Assembly (NCBI RefSeq): GCF_014873495.1 | Contig: NZ_JADBGF010000001.1 | Span: forward strand, 1,612,001-1,676,000 | Direction of reading: 5' to 3' | Source of the DNA: Streptomyces stelliscabiei | GTDB lineage: Bacteria; Actinomycetota; Actinomycetes; Streptomycetales; Streptomycetaceae | Length of the DNA: 64,000 bases | In this document: piece by piece, positions 44,182 through 52,706 of the stretch | Position numbering within the stretch: position 1 is the first letter of the stretch | How the letters are laid out: every line of letters starts with the position of its first letter | Made by a program: the position numbers and the translations under genes | The notes under the pieces: generated by a model | The model's input: only the letters and a program-made list of their open reading frames with translations | The model's database searches: none | Told to the model about the DNA's origin: nothing

Positions 44182-44376
44182 TCACGGCTCCACGCTGCTC
44201 ACGATCTCCGCCGTGGCCGTCAACCCGTTGTGAATCGTCGGCCCCAGACTCGTACCGGCCATCGAGAACCCCAACAGCACACACACCACCGCGTGCGACA
44301 CCTTCAACGCACCGTTGCGCAGAAAGGCCACCGTCAGGATCACGAGCAGCACGACCACAGAGAGGGAAATGGTCAT
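44182..44376 (-). CDS. Small conserved two-helix membrane protein
   Basis: The protein is 64 aa, starting MTISLSVVVLLVILTVAFLR, with a second hydrophobic segment HAVVCVLLGFSMAGTS. ATG 44376 follows a strong AAGGAGG; an upstream TTG is less likely. The type is common in Streptomyces genomes, with no known role. It is divergent from nothing and convergent with the phosphodiester glycosidase gene. Confidence 0.75.
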   Translation of the reverse strand: MTISLSVVVLLVILTVAFLRNGALKVSHAVVCVLLGFSMAGTSLGPTIHNGLTATAEIVSSVEP

Positions 44377-44477
44377 CGTCAACCTCCTTCGCCACGTCCA
44401 CTTCGCGGCATTCGGCCGTAAGTGTGGCGTAAAGGAGTATTCGTCCGTGCGGCTGACGTGTCCGCCGAACGAGTGGT

Positions 44478-45347
44478 CTACACCGACCCGCGAGCGTCCA
44501 GAAACGCCGCGAGCCCCGCGAGGTCATCGGTGTTGAGGTGGTCGACATCCGCCGCGACCAGCTCGCCCCACACCGCGTCCCGGGCCGGCCCCGCCAGATC
44601 GGGCGTCGCCCAGAACCGCACCCGCTGTCCCCGCCCGTGGGCCGTCGAGACGATCCGGCGCAGCTTCGCGCGCTCGGCATCGGGGAACGGACCGACGCCC
44701 TGCCAGGTGAAGTTGAGGGTCCAGTTGTCGGAGATCAGCGGGACGAACGTGGCGGGCGCGGGCGCGGCGGCGTCGAGATCGGTGAGCCGTCCGTCGTAGA
44801 AGGCACGCCGCACGGGCTGGGCCTCCATGGGCGGCCGGGCGGCCCGGTCCCCGGAGACCACGGCCGTCACCGCGCCCGGGTGCACCCGACCGTGCGCGTA
44901 CGTGGTGAACAGGTGCCGGTGCCGCCGCAGTCGCCGGTCGAGTGCGAGGTACGTGGACGAGCCCTCGGTCTTGATGTCGATGAGCAGCTGCAGCGGCCTG
45001 CGGTGCCCCCGGTACACCGAACCGCCGTGGGCGCGGACCCGGGCGGCGAGCGGGTCGAGGTAGAGGGATTCGAGGGTGCGGGCGGGGTCGAGGCCGGCCG
45101 GGTCGTGGGCGACGAGGAGTTGGCCGTCGACGAGGAAGACGTCGGCCTCGACGCTGCCGAAGCGGTGGTCGAGGGCGTCGAGGAGGGGGCGCGGGTGCTC
45201 GTAGTCGTTGTGCGCGTGGGCCCGCCACAACGGGCGCGGGCCGTGACCGCGTTCGCCGGCCAGGGCGCTCGTGGCGGGCAGGGCGACCGTGCCCGCGAGG
45301 GCGGCGCCGAGGGTGGTGAGGGCTCTGCGGCGGGTGGTGAGGGCCAT
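44478..45347 (-). CDS. Secreted glycerophosphodiesterase-like (PI-PLC/GDPD fold) protein
   Basis: The protein is 289 aa. The Tat-like signal is TTRRRALTTLGAALAG. The mature part begins RAHAHNDYEHPRPLLDAL, with VEADVFLVDGQLLVAHDPAG and LLIDIKTEG, a TIM-barrel phosphodiesterase pattern with His and Glu/Asp metal ligands. It ends with DVDHLNTDDLAGLAAFL. It probably hydrolyses phospholipid or teichoic-acid-derived diesters outside the cell. The ATG follows GGGAGGCAGAAC. Confidence 0.75.
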   Translation of the reverse strand: MALTTRRRALTTLGAALAGTVALPATSALAGERGHGPRPLWRAHAHNDYEHPRPLLDALDHRFGSVEADVFLVDGQLLVAHDPAGLDPARTLESLYLDPLAARVRAHGGSVYRGHRRPLQLLIDIKTEGSSTYLALDRRLRRHRHLFTTYAHGRVHPGAVTAVVSGDRAARPPMEAQPVRRAFYDGRLTDLDAAAPAPATFVPLISDNWTLNFTWQGVGPFPDAERAKLRRIVSTAHGRGQRVRFWATPDLAGPARDAVWGELVAADVDHLNTDDLAGLAAFLDARGSV

Positions 45348-45530
45348 GTTCTGCCTCCCGGGTGGGGCCGGTTGCGGACCCTGCGAGTATGCGAGCCGGA
45401 AGGGGCGGACGAGCAGTGCTGTGCGGGGAGTTGGCCGGACCGCCGTCGTTCGTTCATCCGCGCCACCGCGCGCACAGCGGAAAGCCCGCCCCTGGTGGGA
45501 CGGGCTTTCCAGACTTTCGCGGACCGTGCG

Positions 45531-46607
45531 TCAGGGGGCCTGGAGGTCGACCAGTCCGGCCAGCGCGGACCGGTGGGCGCCCGCGGTGCCGTACGCGATC
45601 GAGTCGGCCTTCGCCCGCTTCAGATACAGGTGGACCGGGTGCTCCCAGGTCATGCCGATCCCGCCGTGCAACTGCAGCGCCTCCTCGGCCGCGTGGACGG
45701 CCACGGGCGCGGCGAAGGCCTGGGCGACGGCCACCGCCAGGTCGGCGTCGTCGCTGCCGGTGGCGAGCTGGTCGGCCGCGTTCCGGGCGGCCGCCCGCAG
45801 GTTGACGACCTCCAGCCAGAGCTGCGCGAGGCGGTGCTTGAGCGCCTGGAAGCCGCCGACGGGCCGGTTGAACTGCTTGCGTTCCTTGAGGTAGCGGACC
45901 GTCTCGGTCAGCGTCCACTCGGCGAGGCCGAGTTGCTCGGAGGCCAGCAGCCCGGCGCCGGCGCGCAGGGCGCGGCGGACGGCGGGCTCGGCGTCGCCGA
46001 GGAGCCGGCCCGGGGCGCCGTCGAGCGTCACCGTGGCCAGCGGTCGGGTCAGGTCCAGGGACACCTGCGGGGTGACGGTCACGGCGGAGGCGTCCACCGC
46101 GTACAGGCCGCCGTCGTCGGCGGGCACCAGCAGCACGTCGGCGACGGCCGCGTCGGCGATGCCGGTCAACTCCCCGTGCAGGGCGCCGCCCTCGTACCCT
46201 ACGACCTTGTAGGCGCTGCCCGCGGGCACGCTCAGCGAGACCGCCAGGGCGCCGATGGCCGTCGCGGAGGCCAGCTGGGAGAGGAGGTCGTCGGCGCCGC
46301 ACTCCAGCAGGGCCTCGGTGGCGACGACCGCGCTGGTCAGATAGGGCACCGGCGCGACCGCACGTCCCAGCTCCTCCAGCACGACCGCCGCTTCGCGATG
46401 TGTGGCACCCTGACCGTCCAGCTCCTCCGGCACGAGCAGCCCCGCGAGGCCCATGGTCCCCGCGAGCGCCTTCCATGCGGCGATGTCGTGCGGCGCGTCC
46501 GACTCGGCGCGTGCGATCACGCTCGCCGCGTCGCAGTGGTCGGCCAGCAGGTCGCGGACGGCCGCGCGGAGGGCTTCCTCCTCCTCCGAGTACAGGAGAT
46601 CGGTCAT
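45531..46607 (-). CDS. Acyl-CoA dehydrogenase
   Basis: The protein is 358 aa. ACAD N-terminal helices are followed by a shortened middle domain, and the C-terminal blocks include RYLKERKQFNRPVGGFQALKHRLA and LQLHGGIGMTWEHPVHLYLKRAK. It oxidises an acyl-CoA with FAD. Its ATG overlaps the stop of the preceding dehydrogenase by 4 bp, so the two probably form a heteromeric pair as in steroid or branched-acid pathways. It is the last gene of a three-gene operon. Confidence 0.9.
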   Translation of the reverse strand: MTDLLYSEEEEALRAAVRDLLADHCDAASVIARAESDAPHDIAAWKALAGTMGLAGLLVPEELDGQGATHREAAVVLEELGRAVAPVPYLTSAVVATEALLECGADDLLSQLASATAIGALAVSLSVPAGSAYKVVGYEGGALHGELTGIADAAVADVLLVPADDGGLYAVDASAVTVTPQVSLDLTRPLATVTLDGAPGRLLGDAEPAVRRALRAGAGLLASEQLGLAEWTLTETVRYLKERKQFNRPVGGFQALKHRLAQLWLEVVNLRAAARNAADQLATGSDDADLAVAVAQAFAAPVAVHAAEEALQLHGGIGMTWEHPVHLYLKRAKADSIAYGTAGAHRSALAGLVDLQAP

Positions 46608-47788
46608 CGGGCGAGGTCCTTCCAGGCGACGTCCTTGTCGGTGCGCGGTTCGGTGGGCAGGCCCAGGACGCGCTCGGCGACGATGTTCAGCAGGACCTCG
46701 GTGGTCCCGCCCTCGATGCTGTTGCCCTTGGAGCGGAGGTAGCGGTAGCCGGCGTCGCGGCCGACGAAGTCGACCAGCTCGGGGCGCCGCATGGTCCAGT
46801 CGTCGTACAACAGCCCTTCCTCGCCCCGGAGTTCCACCTCCAGGCCGCTGATCTCCTGGTTGAGGCGGGCGAAGGCGAGTTTCATGCCGGCGCCCTCGGG
46901 GCCGGGCTGTCCGGCGACGAGCTGCTGGCGCAGCCGCTCGGCGGTGAGCCGGGCGGCCTCGGCCTCGACCCAGAGCTTCAACAGCCGTTGGTGGAGATCG
47001 TGGGTGCGCAGTTCGGGACGTTCGCGCCAGGTCCTGGCGACCGGCCCGATCATGCCGCCTTCACGGGGCAGCCGCATGCCGCCGATGGCGACGCGCTCGT
47101 TGTTGAGCGTGGTCTGCGCGACCTTCCAGCCGTCGCCGACGTCTCCGAGGCGACGGGAGTCCGGGATGCGGACGCCGGTGATGAACACCTCGTTGAACTC
47201 GGCCTCGCCGGTCACCTGGCGCAACGGCCGGACCTCGATGCCGGGGTCGGTCATGTCGCAGAGGAAGTAGGTGATGCCCCGGTGCTTGGGCACGTCCGGG
47301 TCGGTGCGGGCGATGAGGATGGCCCAGCGGGCGACGTGCGCGCTGGACGTCCAGACCTTCTGCCCGTCGACGACCCAGTCGCCGTCGCCCTCCCGGACGG
47401 CTCGGGTGCCGAGCGCGGCGAGGTCGGAGCCCGCGCCGGGCTCGCTGAACAGCTGGCACCAGACCTCCTCACCCGTCCACAGCGGGCGCAGGAACGTCCG
47501 CTTCTGCTCCTCGGTGCCGTAGGCGAGGATCGTGGGCGCGGCCATGCCGAGGCCGATGCCGATACGGCGCGGGTCGTTGTCGGGGGCGCCCTCTGCCTCC
47601 AGGTCCGCGTCCACCACGGCCTGCAGGGAGCGCGGGGCGCCGAGTCCGCCGAGTCCCTCGGGGTAGTGCACCCAGGCGAGTCCGGCGTCGAAGCGGGCGC
47701 GCAGGAAGTCCAGGCGGTCCGTCGTGGCGGGCGGATACGCGGCCAGCAACTCGGCCGTGCGGCGCCTGAGGTCGGCTGCGTCGGTCAT
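46604..47788 (-). CDS. Acyl-CoA dehydrogenase
   Basis: The protein is 394 aa. FAD and substrate blocks include WCQLFSEPGAGSDLAALGTRA, KVWTSSAHVARWAILIARTD and YLRSKGNSIEGGTTEVLLNIVAERVLGLP. The N-terminus is short for the family. It overlaps the reductase gene upstream and the second dehydrogenase downstream by 4 bp each. The paired, divergent ACADs suggest a two-subunit enzyme for an unusual acyl-CoA. Confidence 0.9.
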   Translation of the reverse strand: MTDAADLRRRTAELLAAYPPATTDRLDFLRARFDAGLAWVHYPEGLGGLGAPRSLQAVVDADLEAEGAPDNDPRRIGIGLGMAAPTILAYGTEEQKRTFLRPLWTGEEVWCQLFSEPGAGSDLAALGTRAVREGDGDWVVDGQKVWTSSAHVARWAILIARTDPDVPKHRGITYFLCDMTDPGIEVRPLRQVTGEAEFNEVFITGVRIPDSRRLGDVGDGWKVAQTTLNNERVAIGGMRLPREGGMIGPVARTWRERPELRTHDLHQRLLKLWVEAEAARLTAERLRQQLVAGQPGPEGAGMKLAFARLNQEISGLEVELRGEEGLLYDDWTMRRPELVDFVGRDAGYRYLRSKGNSIEGGTTEVLLNIVAERVLGLPTEPRTDKDVAWKDLAR

Positions 47789-48762
47789 GCGGCGGCTCCG
47801 TTCTCCAGCGCGGGTACGACGACGACCCGGCCCGTGGTGACGCCGTCCGCGACGCGCTGCACGGCGGCCGCGGCCCCGTCCAGCGGCGCGCGCTCGCTCA
47901 CCAGCGGCTTGACGACGCCCCGGGCGGCCAGTTCGGTGAGCTGCTCGTGGCAGTGCTGGACCAACTTGGGGTTCTTGGTGTTGTACAGGCCCCAGTGCAG
48001 GCCGAGGATCGAGTAGTTCTTGACGAGGGCGTGGTTGAGGCCGGGGCTGGGAATCGTCCCGCCGGCGAAGCCGACGACCACGATGCGTCCCTCGAAGGCG
48101 ACGACCTTGGTCGACTGCGTGTAGGCCTCGCCGCCCACGGGGTCGTAGATCACGTCCGCGCCCCGGCCCGAGGTGGCTTCCTTCACGGCGGCGACGACGT
48201 CCTCGCTCCGCCGGTCGATCACCACGTCACAGCCCAGCTCCCGGGCCACCACGGCCTTGTCGGCGCCGCCGACGACGCCGATGACCGTGGCCCCGGCCGC
48301 CTTGCCGAGCTGCACGGCCGCGCTGCCGACCCCTCCCGCGGCAGCGTGGACGAGCAGGGTCTCCCCCGCTTCGAGGCGGGCCCGGCGGTGCAGTGCGAAC
48401 CAGGCCGTCTGGTAGCCGATGTGCAGGGCCGCCGCCTCGGCGTCGTCCAGCGCCTCGGGGGCGGGCAGCAGCGCGGTGGCGTCGGCGACCGCGTACTCGG
48501 CGAAACCGCCGTACGGCAGGACCGGGTTGGCGATGACCCGGCGGCCGTCCTCGGTCTCCCCGCAGATCTCCACGCCGGGCGTGAACGGCAGCGGCGGCCT
48601 GACCTGGTAGTGCCCGCGGCACATCAGGGCATCGGGGAAGTTGATGTTCGCGGCGCGCACCTTCAGCAGGACCTGGCCGTCACCGGGCGTGGGCCGCTCC
48701 ACGTCCTGGAGCCGCATCACCTCGCCCGGCTCGCCGTTCTCGTGCACTTGCCATGCCTGCAT
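47785..48762 (-). CDS. NADPH:quinone oxidoreductase (zinc-free MDR family)
   Basis: The protein is 325 aa. The MDR fold reads VLLKVRAANINFPDALMCRGHYQ, TPGVEICGE, then LVHAAAGGVGSAAVQLGKAAGATVIGV and DVIYDPVGGEAYTQS. It lacks the Cys/His zinc ligands, so it is quinone-oxidoreductase-like and uses NADPH. It leads the operon with the two acyl-CoA dehydrogenases. A palindromic AAGCG-NN-CGCTT site lies in its upstream region. Confidence 0.9.
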   Translation of the reverse strand: MQAWQVHENGEPGEVMRLQDVERPTPGDGQVLLKVRAANINFPDALMCRGHYQVRPPLPFTPGVEICGETEDGRRVIANPVLPYGGFAEYAVADATALLPAPEALDDAEAAALHIGYQTAWFALHRRARLEAGETLLVHAAAGGVGSAAVQLGKAAGATVIGVVGGADKAVVARELGCDVVIDRRSEDVVAAVKEATSGRGADVIYDPVGGEAYTQSTKVVAFEGRIVVVGFAGGTIPSPGLNHALVKNYSILGLHWGLYNTKNPKLVQHCHEQLTELAARGVVKPLVSERAPLDGAAAAVQRVADGVTTGRVVVVPALENGAAA

Positions 48763-48825
48763 GCGATGCCTCCACGGACTGCCTCGGACGTCTTCGTCGG
48801 ACCGGGGTCGACTGTCGCATGCATA

Positions 48826-48840
48826 CTAAGCGGTCGCTTG
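48826..48840. promoter_or_regulatory. CTAAGCGGTCGCTTG, TetR-type operator candidate
   Basis: AAGCG and CGCTT flank a 2-bp centre. The site is 66 bp upstream of the reductase-acyl-CoA dehydrogenase operon. Similar sites control acyl-CoA genes in actinobacteria. The cognate regulator is not in the immediate neighbourhood. Confidence 0.5.
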
Positions 48841-48875
48841 CCCTCCGGGGAACCGTCGAGGAGCAGTAGCGTGCG

Positions 48876-49472
48876 TCACGCACGCGTGGGCCGCGCCCGT
48901 ACGTGCATCCGCTCCCCCTGGGGCCCGAAGAGGCTGAGGAACTCCACCGGTCCCTCCCCCGTCGAACCGAACCAGTGCGGGACCCGGGTGTCGAACTCCG
49001 CGGCCTCCCCCGCGACCATCACCACATCATGCTCGCCGAGCACGACCCGCAGTTTCCCGGACATCACATACAGCCACTCGTACCCCTCGTGCGTGCGGGG
49101 CTCCGGCTCCTGCTTCGACTGGGGCACGAGCACCTTGAAGGCCTGGAGGCCGCCCGGCTGCCGGGTCAGCGGCCAGTACGTCCGCCCGTGCCGCTGGATC
49201 GGCTTCGACCGCACCCGGGGGTCCCCGACCGGCGGCTCCCCGATCAGCTCGTCCAGCGGCACCTGGTGGGCCCGCGCGATCGGCAGCAACAGCTCCAGGC
49301 TGGGTTTGCGCAGCCCCGACTCCAGCCGCGACAGCGTGCTCACCGAGATGCCGGTGGCCTCCGACAGCCCGGCCAGCGTCGCCTCCCGCTCCTTCCGGAT
49401 CCGCCGCAGCCGGGGCCCGACCCCGGCCAGGACCTCGTCCGTGCCGCTCGCGTCCACACTCGTGTCACTCAT
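48876..49472 (-). CDS. XRE-family regulator with cupin sensor domain
   Basis: The protein is 198 aa. The HTH at residues 18-75 reads LRRIRKEREATLAGLSEATGISVSTLSRLESGLRKPS. A single cupin lies at 115-185 (THEGYEWLYVMSGKLRVVLG, DTRVPHWFGS). It is divergent from the FAD oxidoreductase gene. A TTGC-N7-GCAA site between them is a likely shared operator, so it probably senses a small molecule and controls that enzyme. Confidence 0.88.
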   Translation of the reverse strand: MSDTSVDASGTDEVLAGVGPRLRRIRKEREATLAGLSEATGISVSTLSRLESGLRKPSLELLLPIARAHQVPLDELIGEPPVGDPRVRSKPIQRHGRTYWPLTRQPGGLQAFKVLVPQSKQEPEPRTHEGYEWLYVMSGKLRVVLGEHDVVMVAGEAAEFDTRVPHWFGSTGEGPVEFLSLFGPQGERMHVRARPTRA

Positions 49473-49479
49473 CCCGCTA

Positions 49480-49494
49480 TTGCAGTTTCGGCAA
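49480..49494. promoter_or_regulatory. TTGCAGTTTCGGCAA, XRE-cupin operator candidate
   Basis: TTGC and GCAA arms lie 7 bp apart in the 77-bp space between the divergent XRE-cupin and oxidoreductase genes. Confidence 0.45.
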
Positions 49495-49549
49495 AGCCGT
49501 TTGTCAATGCGCCGCTGTACGGGCGACCGTCGTGGTGGAGGTGGTCACC

Positions 49550-50488
49550 ATGACCGAGCAGTACGAAGTGATCGTCATCGGCGGCGGCGCGGCGGGGCTC
49601 TCCGCCGCGATGGTCCTCGGCCGGGCCCGGCGCCACACGCTGGTCGTCGACGCGGGCGAGCCCCGCAACGCGCCCGCCGCCCACATGCAGGGCTTTCTGT
49701 CGCGGGACGGGATGCCGCCAGCAGAATTCCTGGCCGTCGGCCGGGAGGAGATCGCCCGCTACGGCGTCGAGCTGGTCCGGGGCCGGGCGGTGGACGTGAC
49801 CCGCGACGACGACGGCGGGAGTTTCACCGTGACCCTCGCCGACGGCCGTGCCGTGCGCGCCCGGCGCCTGGTCGTCGCCACCGGCCTCAAGGACGAACTC
49901 CCGGCCGTCCCCGGCGTCGCCGAACGCTTCGGCCGGGACGTCCTGCACTGCCCCTACTGCCACGGCTGGGAGGTCCGCGACCAGCCCTTCGCCGTCCTCG
50001 CCACGACCCCGATGAGCGTTCACCAGGCCCTGATGGTCTCCCAGTGGTCCAAGGACGTGACCCTGTTCCTGCACGAGGTCGCCGAGGGCGATCTCTCCGA
50101 CGACGACCTGCGCCGTCTCGCGGCGGCCGGGGTGTCGGTGGTCCCCGGAGTGGTCGCGGACCTGGTGGTGGAGGACGACCGCCTCACGGGCGTCAGGCTC
50201 GCCGACGGCTCGACCCACGCCCGCTCGGTGCTCTTCACCGCGCCCCGGCCTCTCCCGCGGACCGGCCTGCTGGAGAAACTGGGCGCCGACCTGGACGAGA
50301 CCCCCTTCGGCGCCTATCCGGTCGTCGACCCGACGGGCCGGACCACGGTCCCGGGTGTCTGGGCCGTCGGCAACGCGATGGGCTTCTCCGAACAGGTCGT
50401 CAACGCGGCCTCCTCGGGCTACCGAGCAGGCGCGACGATCAACGGAGACCTCCTGATGGCGGACCTGGACGCGGCGACGCGGAACTAG
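49550..50488 (+). CDS. Thioredoxin-reductase-like NAD(P)/FAD oxidoreductase
   Basis: The protein is 312 aa. The FAD motif is VIVIGGGAAGLSAAMVLGRA, and a CPYCHGWE dithiol active site lies near residue 125. The C-terminal GVWAVGNAMGFSEQVVNAASSGYRAG completes the fold. The NADPH-binding loop is unusual: GxGxxA is replaced by ATTPMSVHQA, so it may be ferredoxin- or flavin-dependent rather than a standard TrxB. ATG 49550 follows GGAGGTGG. Redox partner and substrate are unknown. Confidence 0.82.
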   Translation: MTEQYEVIVIGGGAAGLSAAMVLGRARRHTLVVDAGEPRNAPAAHMQGFLSRDGMPPAEFLAVGREEIARYGVELVRGRAVDVTRDDDGGSFTVTLADGRAVRARRLVVATGLKDELPAVPGVAERFGRDVLHCPYCHGWEVRDQPFAVLATTPMSVHQALMVSQWSKDVTLFLHEVAEGDLSDDDLRRLAAAGVSVVPGVVADLVVEDDRLTGVRLADGSTHARSVLFTAPRPLPRTGLLEKLGADLDETPFGAYPVVDPTGRTTVPGVWAVGNAMGFSEQVVNAASSGYRAGATINGDLLMADLDAATRN

Positions 50489-50529
50489 GCACCCACCCAC
50501 CCGACGTGATCGGCGCGAAGGGCCGCCGG

Positions 50530-50561
50530 AAAGGGCGCGGGGGAGCCGCGCGAGAAGCCCC
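50530..50561 (+). repeat. Dispersed Streptomyces GGGGCGCGGGG element, copy 2
   Basis: AAAGGGCGCGGGGGAGCCGC leads to GCGAGAAGCCCC, a variant of the copy at 44083 with an altered loop. It is followed by a CACCCGCAC tract like copy 4. Confidence 0.7.
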
Positions 50562-50638
50562 ACTCACCCGCACCCGCCACCGCACCCGCGCCCCCTCCCC
50601 CGTAGGCGCCCGGCGGAACTCCGTAGGACCATGGCCCC

Positions 50639-52177
50639 ATGCTCTTCGCCCGGCTCGCCCGCGTGTCGCAAGAGATCGCCGCCACCTCGGCCCGGTCCCG
50701 CAAGACGGCCCTGCTCGCCGACCTCTTCCGGGACTCCGAGGAGGCGGACGTACCGATCGTCATCCCCTACCTCGCGGGCCGCCTGCCCCAGGGCCGCCTG
50801 GGCATCGGCTGGAAGGTCCTCGACCAGCAGATCCTCCCGGCCGCCACCCCCACCCTCACGGTCCGGGAGGTCGACGCCCGGCTGACGGTGATCGGCGCGG
50901 TCACCGGGCCCGGTTCGCAGACCGAACGCAGGCGCCTGGTCGGCGAGTTGCTGACGGCGGCCACCGAGGACGAGCAGCGCTACCTGTTCGGCCTGCTCAC
51001 CGGCGAGGTCCGCCAGGGCGCCCTGGACGCACTGGCCGTGGAGGGCCTGGCCGGGGCCACCGGCGCGCCCGCGGGCGACGTACGGCGGGCGGTGATGCTG
51101 GCGGGTTCGCTGCAGAGAGTGGCCCAGGCCCTGCTCGCGGAAGGCCCGTCGGCCCTCGCGGGGTTCCGGCTCACCGTCGGCCGGCCCGTCCTGCCGATGC
51201 TCGCGCACAGCGCGTCCTCCGTCGCGGAGGCCGTGGCGAAACTGAGCGTGTGCGCGGTCGAGGAGAAGCTGGACGGCATCCGCGTCCAGGTCCACCGCGA
51301 CGGCGAAGACGTACGTCTGTACACCCGCACCCTGGACGACATCACCGACCGACTGCCCGAACTCACTGCCGCGGCACTGGAGTTGCGGGGCGAACGGTTC
51401 ATCCTGGACGGAGAGGTGATCGCGTTCGACGAGACCGGCCGCCCCCGCTCCTTCCAGGAGACCGCCGGGCGCGTCGGCTCCCGGCTGGACGTGACGACGG
51501 CCGCCGAACAGATCCCCGTCTCGCCGGTCTTCTTCGACGCGCTCTCCGTGGACGGCCAGGACCTCCTCGACCTCCCCTTCACCGACCGTCACGCCCTACT
51601 CGCCCGCCTCGTCCCCGAGCCCATGCGGGTCCGCCGCACCCTCGTGGCCGGCCCGGACGACCTGCCCGAGGCGGAACGCTTCCTCGCCGACACCCTGGAA
51701 CGCGGCCACGAGGGTGTCGTCCTCAAGGCCCTCGACGCCCCCTACAGCGCGGGCCGGCGCGGCGCGTCCTGGCTGAAGGTCAAGCCGGTGCACACCCTCG
51801 ATCTGGTGGTCCTGGCCGCCGAGTGGGGCCACGGCCGCCGCACGGGCAGGCTCTCCAACCTGCACCTCGGCGCCCGCACCGCCGACGGCTCCTTCGCCAT
51901 GCTCGGCAAGACCTTCAAGGGCATGACCGACGCGCTGCTGGCCTGGCAGACCGAGCGGCTGACGGAGCTGGCCGTGGAGGAGCACCGCTGGGGCGTGACC
52001 GTGCGGCCCGAACTCGTCGTCGAGATCGCCTACGACGGGCTGCAGCGCTCCACCCGCTACCCGGCCGGTGTCACCCTCCGCTTCGCCCGCGTGATCCGCT
52101 ATCGCGACGACAAGACCCCCGCGGAAGCCGATACGGTCGAGACCCTGCTCGCCGCACACCCCGAGGTGACGCGTTGA
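50639..52177 (+). CDS. ligB: ATP-dependent DNA ligase (LigB type)
   Basis: The protein is 512 aa. An N-terminal ligase helical domain covers about 1-170. The adenylation domain has catalytic Lys210 in EEKLDGIRVQVH, then RTLDDITDRLPE, LDGEVIAF, GHEGVVLKAL and ASWLKVKPVHTLDLVVL. An OB domain follows to residue 505. It closely matches the actinobacterial LigB domain plan and should seal nicks in DNA repair. Its stop overlaps the TTG start of a Nudix gene by 4 bp, and the pair is probably co-translated. Confidence 0.93.
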   Translation: MLFARLARVSQEIAATSARSRKTALLADLFRDSEEADVPIVIPYLAGRLPQGRLGIGWKVLDQQILPAATPTLTVREVDARLTVIGAVTGPGSQTERRRLVGELLTAATEDEQRYLFGLLTGEVRQGALDALAVEGLAGATGAPAGDVRRAVMLAGSLQRVAQALLAEGPSALAGFRLTVGRPVLPMLAHSASSVAEAVAKLSVCAVEEKLDGIRVQVHRDGEDVRLYTRTLDDITDRLPELTAAALELRGERFILDGEVIAFDETGRPRSFQETAGRVGSRLDVTTAAEQIPVSPVFFDALSVDGQDLLDLPFTDRHALLARLVPEPMRVRRTLVAGPDDLPEAERFLADTLERGHEGVVLKALDAPYSAGRRGASWLKVKPVHTLDLVVLAAEWGHGRRTGRLSNLHLGARTADGSFAMLGKTFKGMTDALLAWQTERLTELAVEEHRWGVTVRPELVVEIAYDGLQRSTRYPAGVTLRFARVIRYRDDKTPAEADTVETLLAAHPEVTR

Positions 52178-52641
52178 CCACGTTCAAGCGCAGCGCCGGA
52201 CTGCTGCTGCACCGCCGCACCGAGCACGGCGTCGAGGTCCTGCTCGGCCACATGGGCGGCCCGTACTTCGCGCACAAGGACGCGGGCGCCTGGAGCGTCC
52301 CCAAGGGCGAGTACGAGCCGGACGAGCCCGCCTGGGACGCGGCCCGCCGGGAGTTCCAGGAGGAGCTGGGGCTGGCGCCGCCCGAGGGGGAGGCCGTACC
52401 GCTGGGCGAGGTCCAGCAGAAGAACGGCAAGATCGTCACGGTCTGGGCGATCGAGGCGGACCTCGACCCCGCGACCGTCGTACCGGGCACCTTCCGCATG
52501 GAGTGGCCGCCGAGGTCGGGGCGGATCCAGGAGTTCCCGGAGCTGGACCGCGTGGAGTGGCTCACCGTCGAACGGGCCCGGGCCGTGCTCGTCCCGGCGC
52601 AGGCGGAGTTTCTCGACCGTCTCACGGAGCACTCGGACTGA
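52174..52641 (+). CDS. Nudix hydrolase
   Basis: The protein is 155 aa from a TTG start at 52174 (TTGA overlap with the ligase). GAGGTG lies 6 bp upstream, and no ATG or GTG is available before the domain. The Nudix box is GEYEPDEPAWDAARREFQEELG, with VPKG before it. The protein begins TTFKRSAGLLLHRRT. It may clean damaged nucleotides or ADP-ribose-type products beside DNA ligation; this is inference from gene pairing. Confidence 0.9.
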   Translation: MTTFKRSAGLLLHRRTEHGVEVLLGHMGGPYFAHKDAGAWSVPKGEYEPDEPAWDAARREFQEELGLAPPEGEAVPLGEVQQKNGKIVTVWAIEADLDPATVVPGTFRMEWPPRSGRIQEFPELDRVEWLTVERARAVLVPAQAEFLDRLTEHSD

Positions 52642-52706
52642 GTCCGCGTTGCGGCGTGCGCCGCCGCGCGGGAAGGTCGAAGGACAGCCCACGCAGGAGG
52701 CCAGCC

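Noticed and set aside
45531..48762. Acyl-CoA dehydrogenase operon as part of the mycolate-like pathway
   Set aside because: It is 27 kb away, on the other strand and with a different operator type; no sequence link was found.
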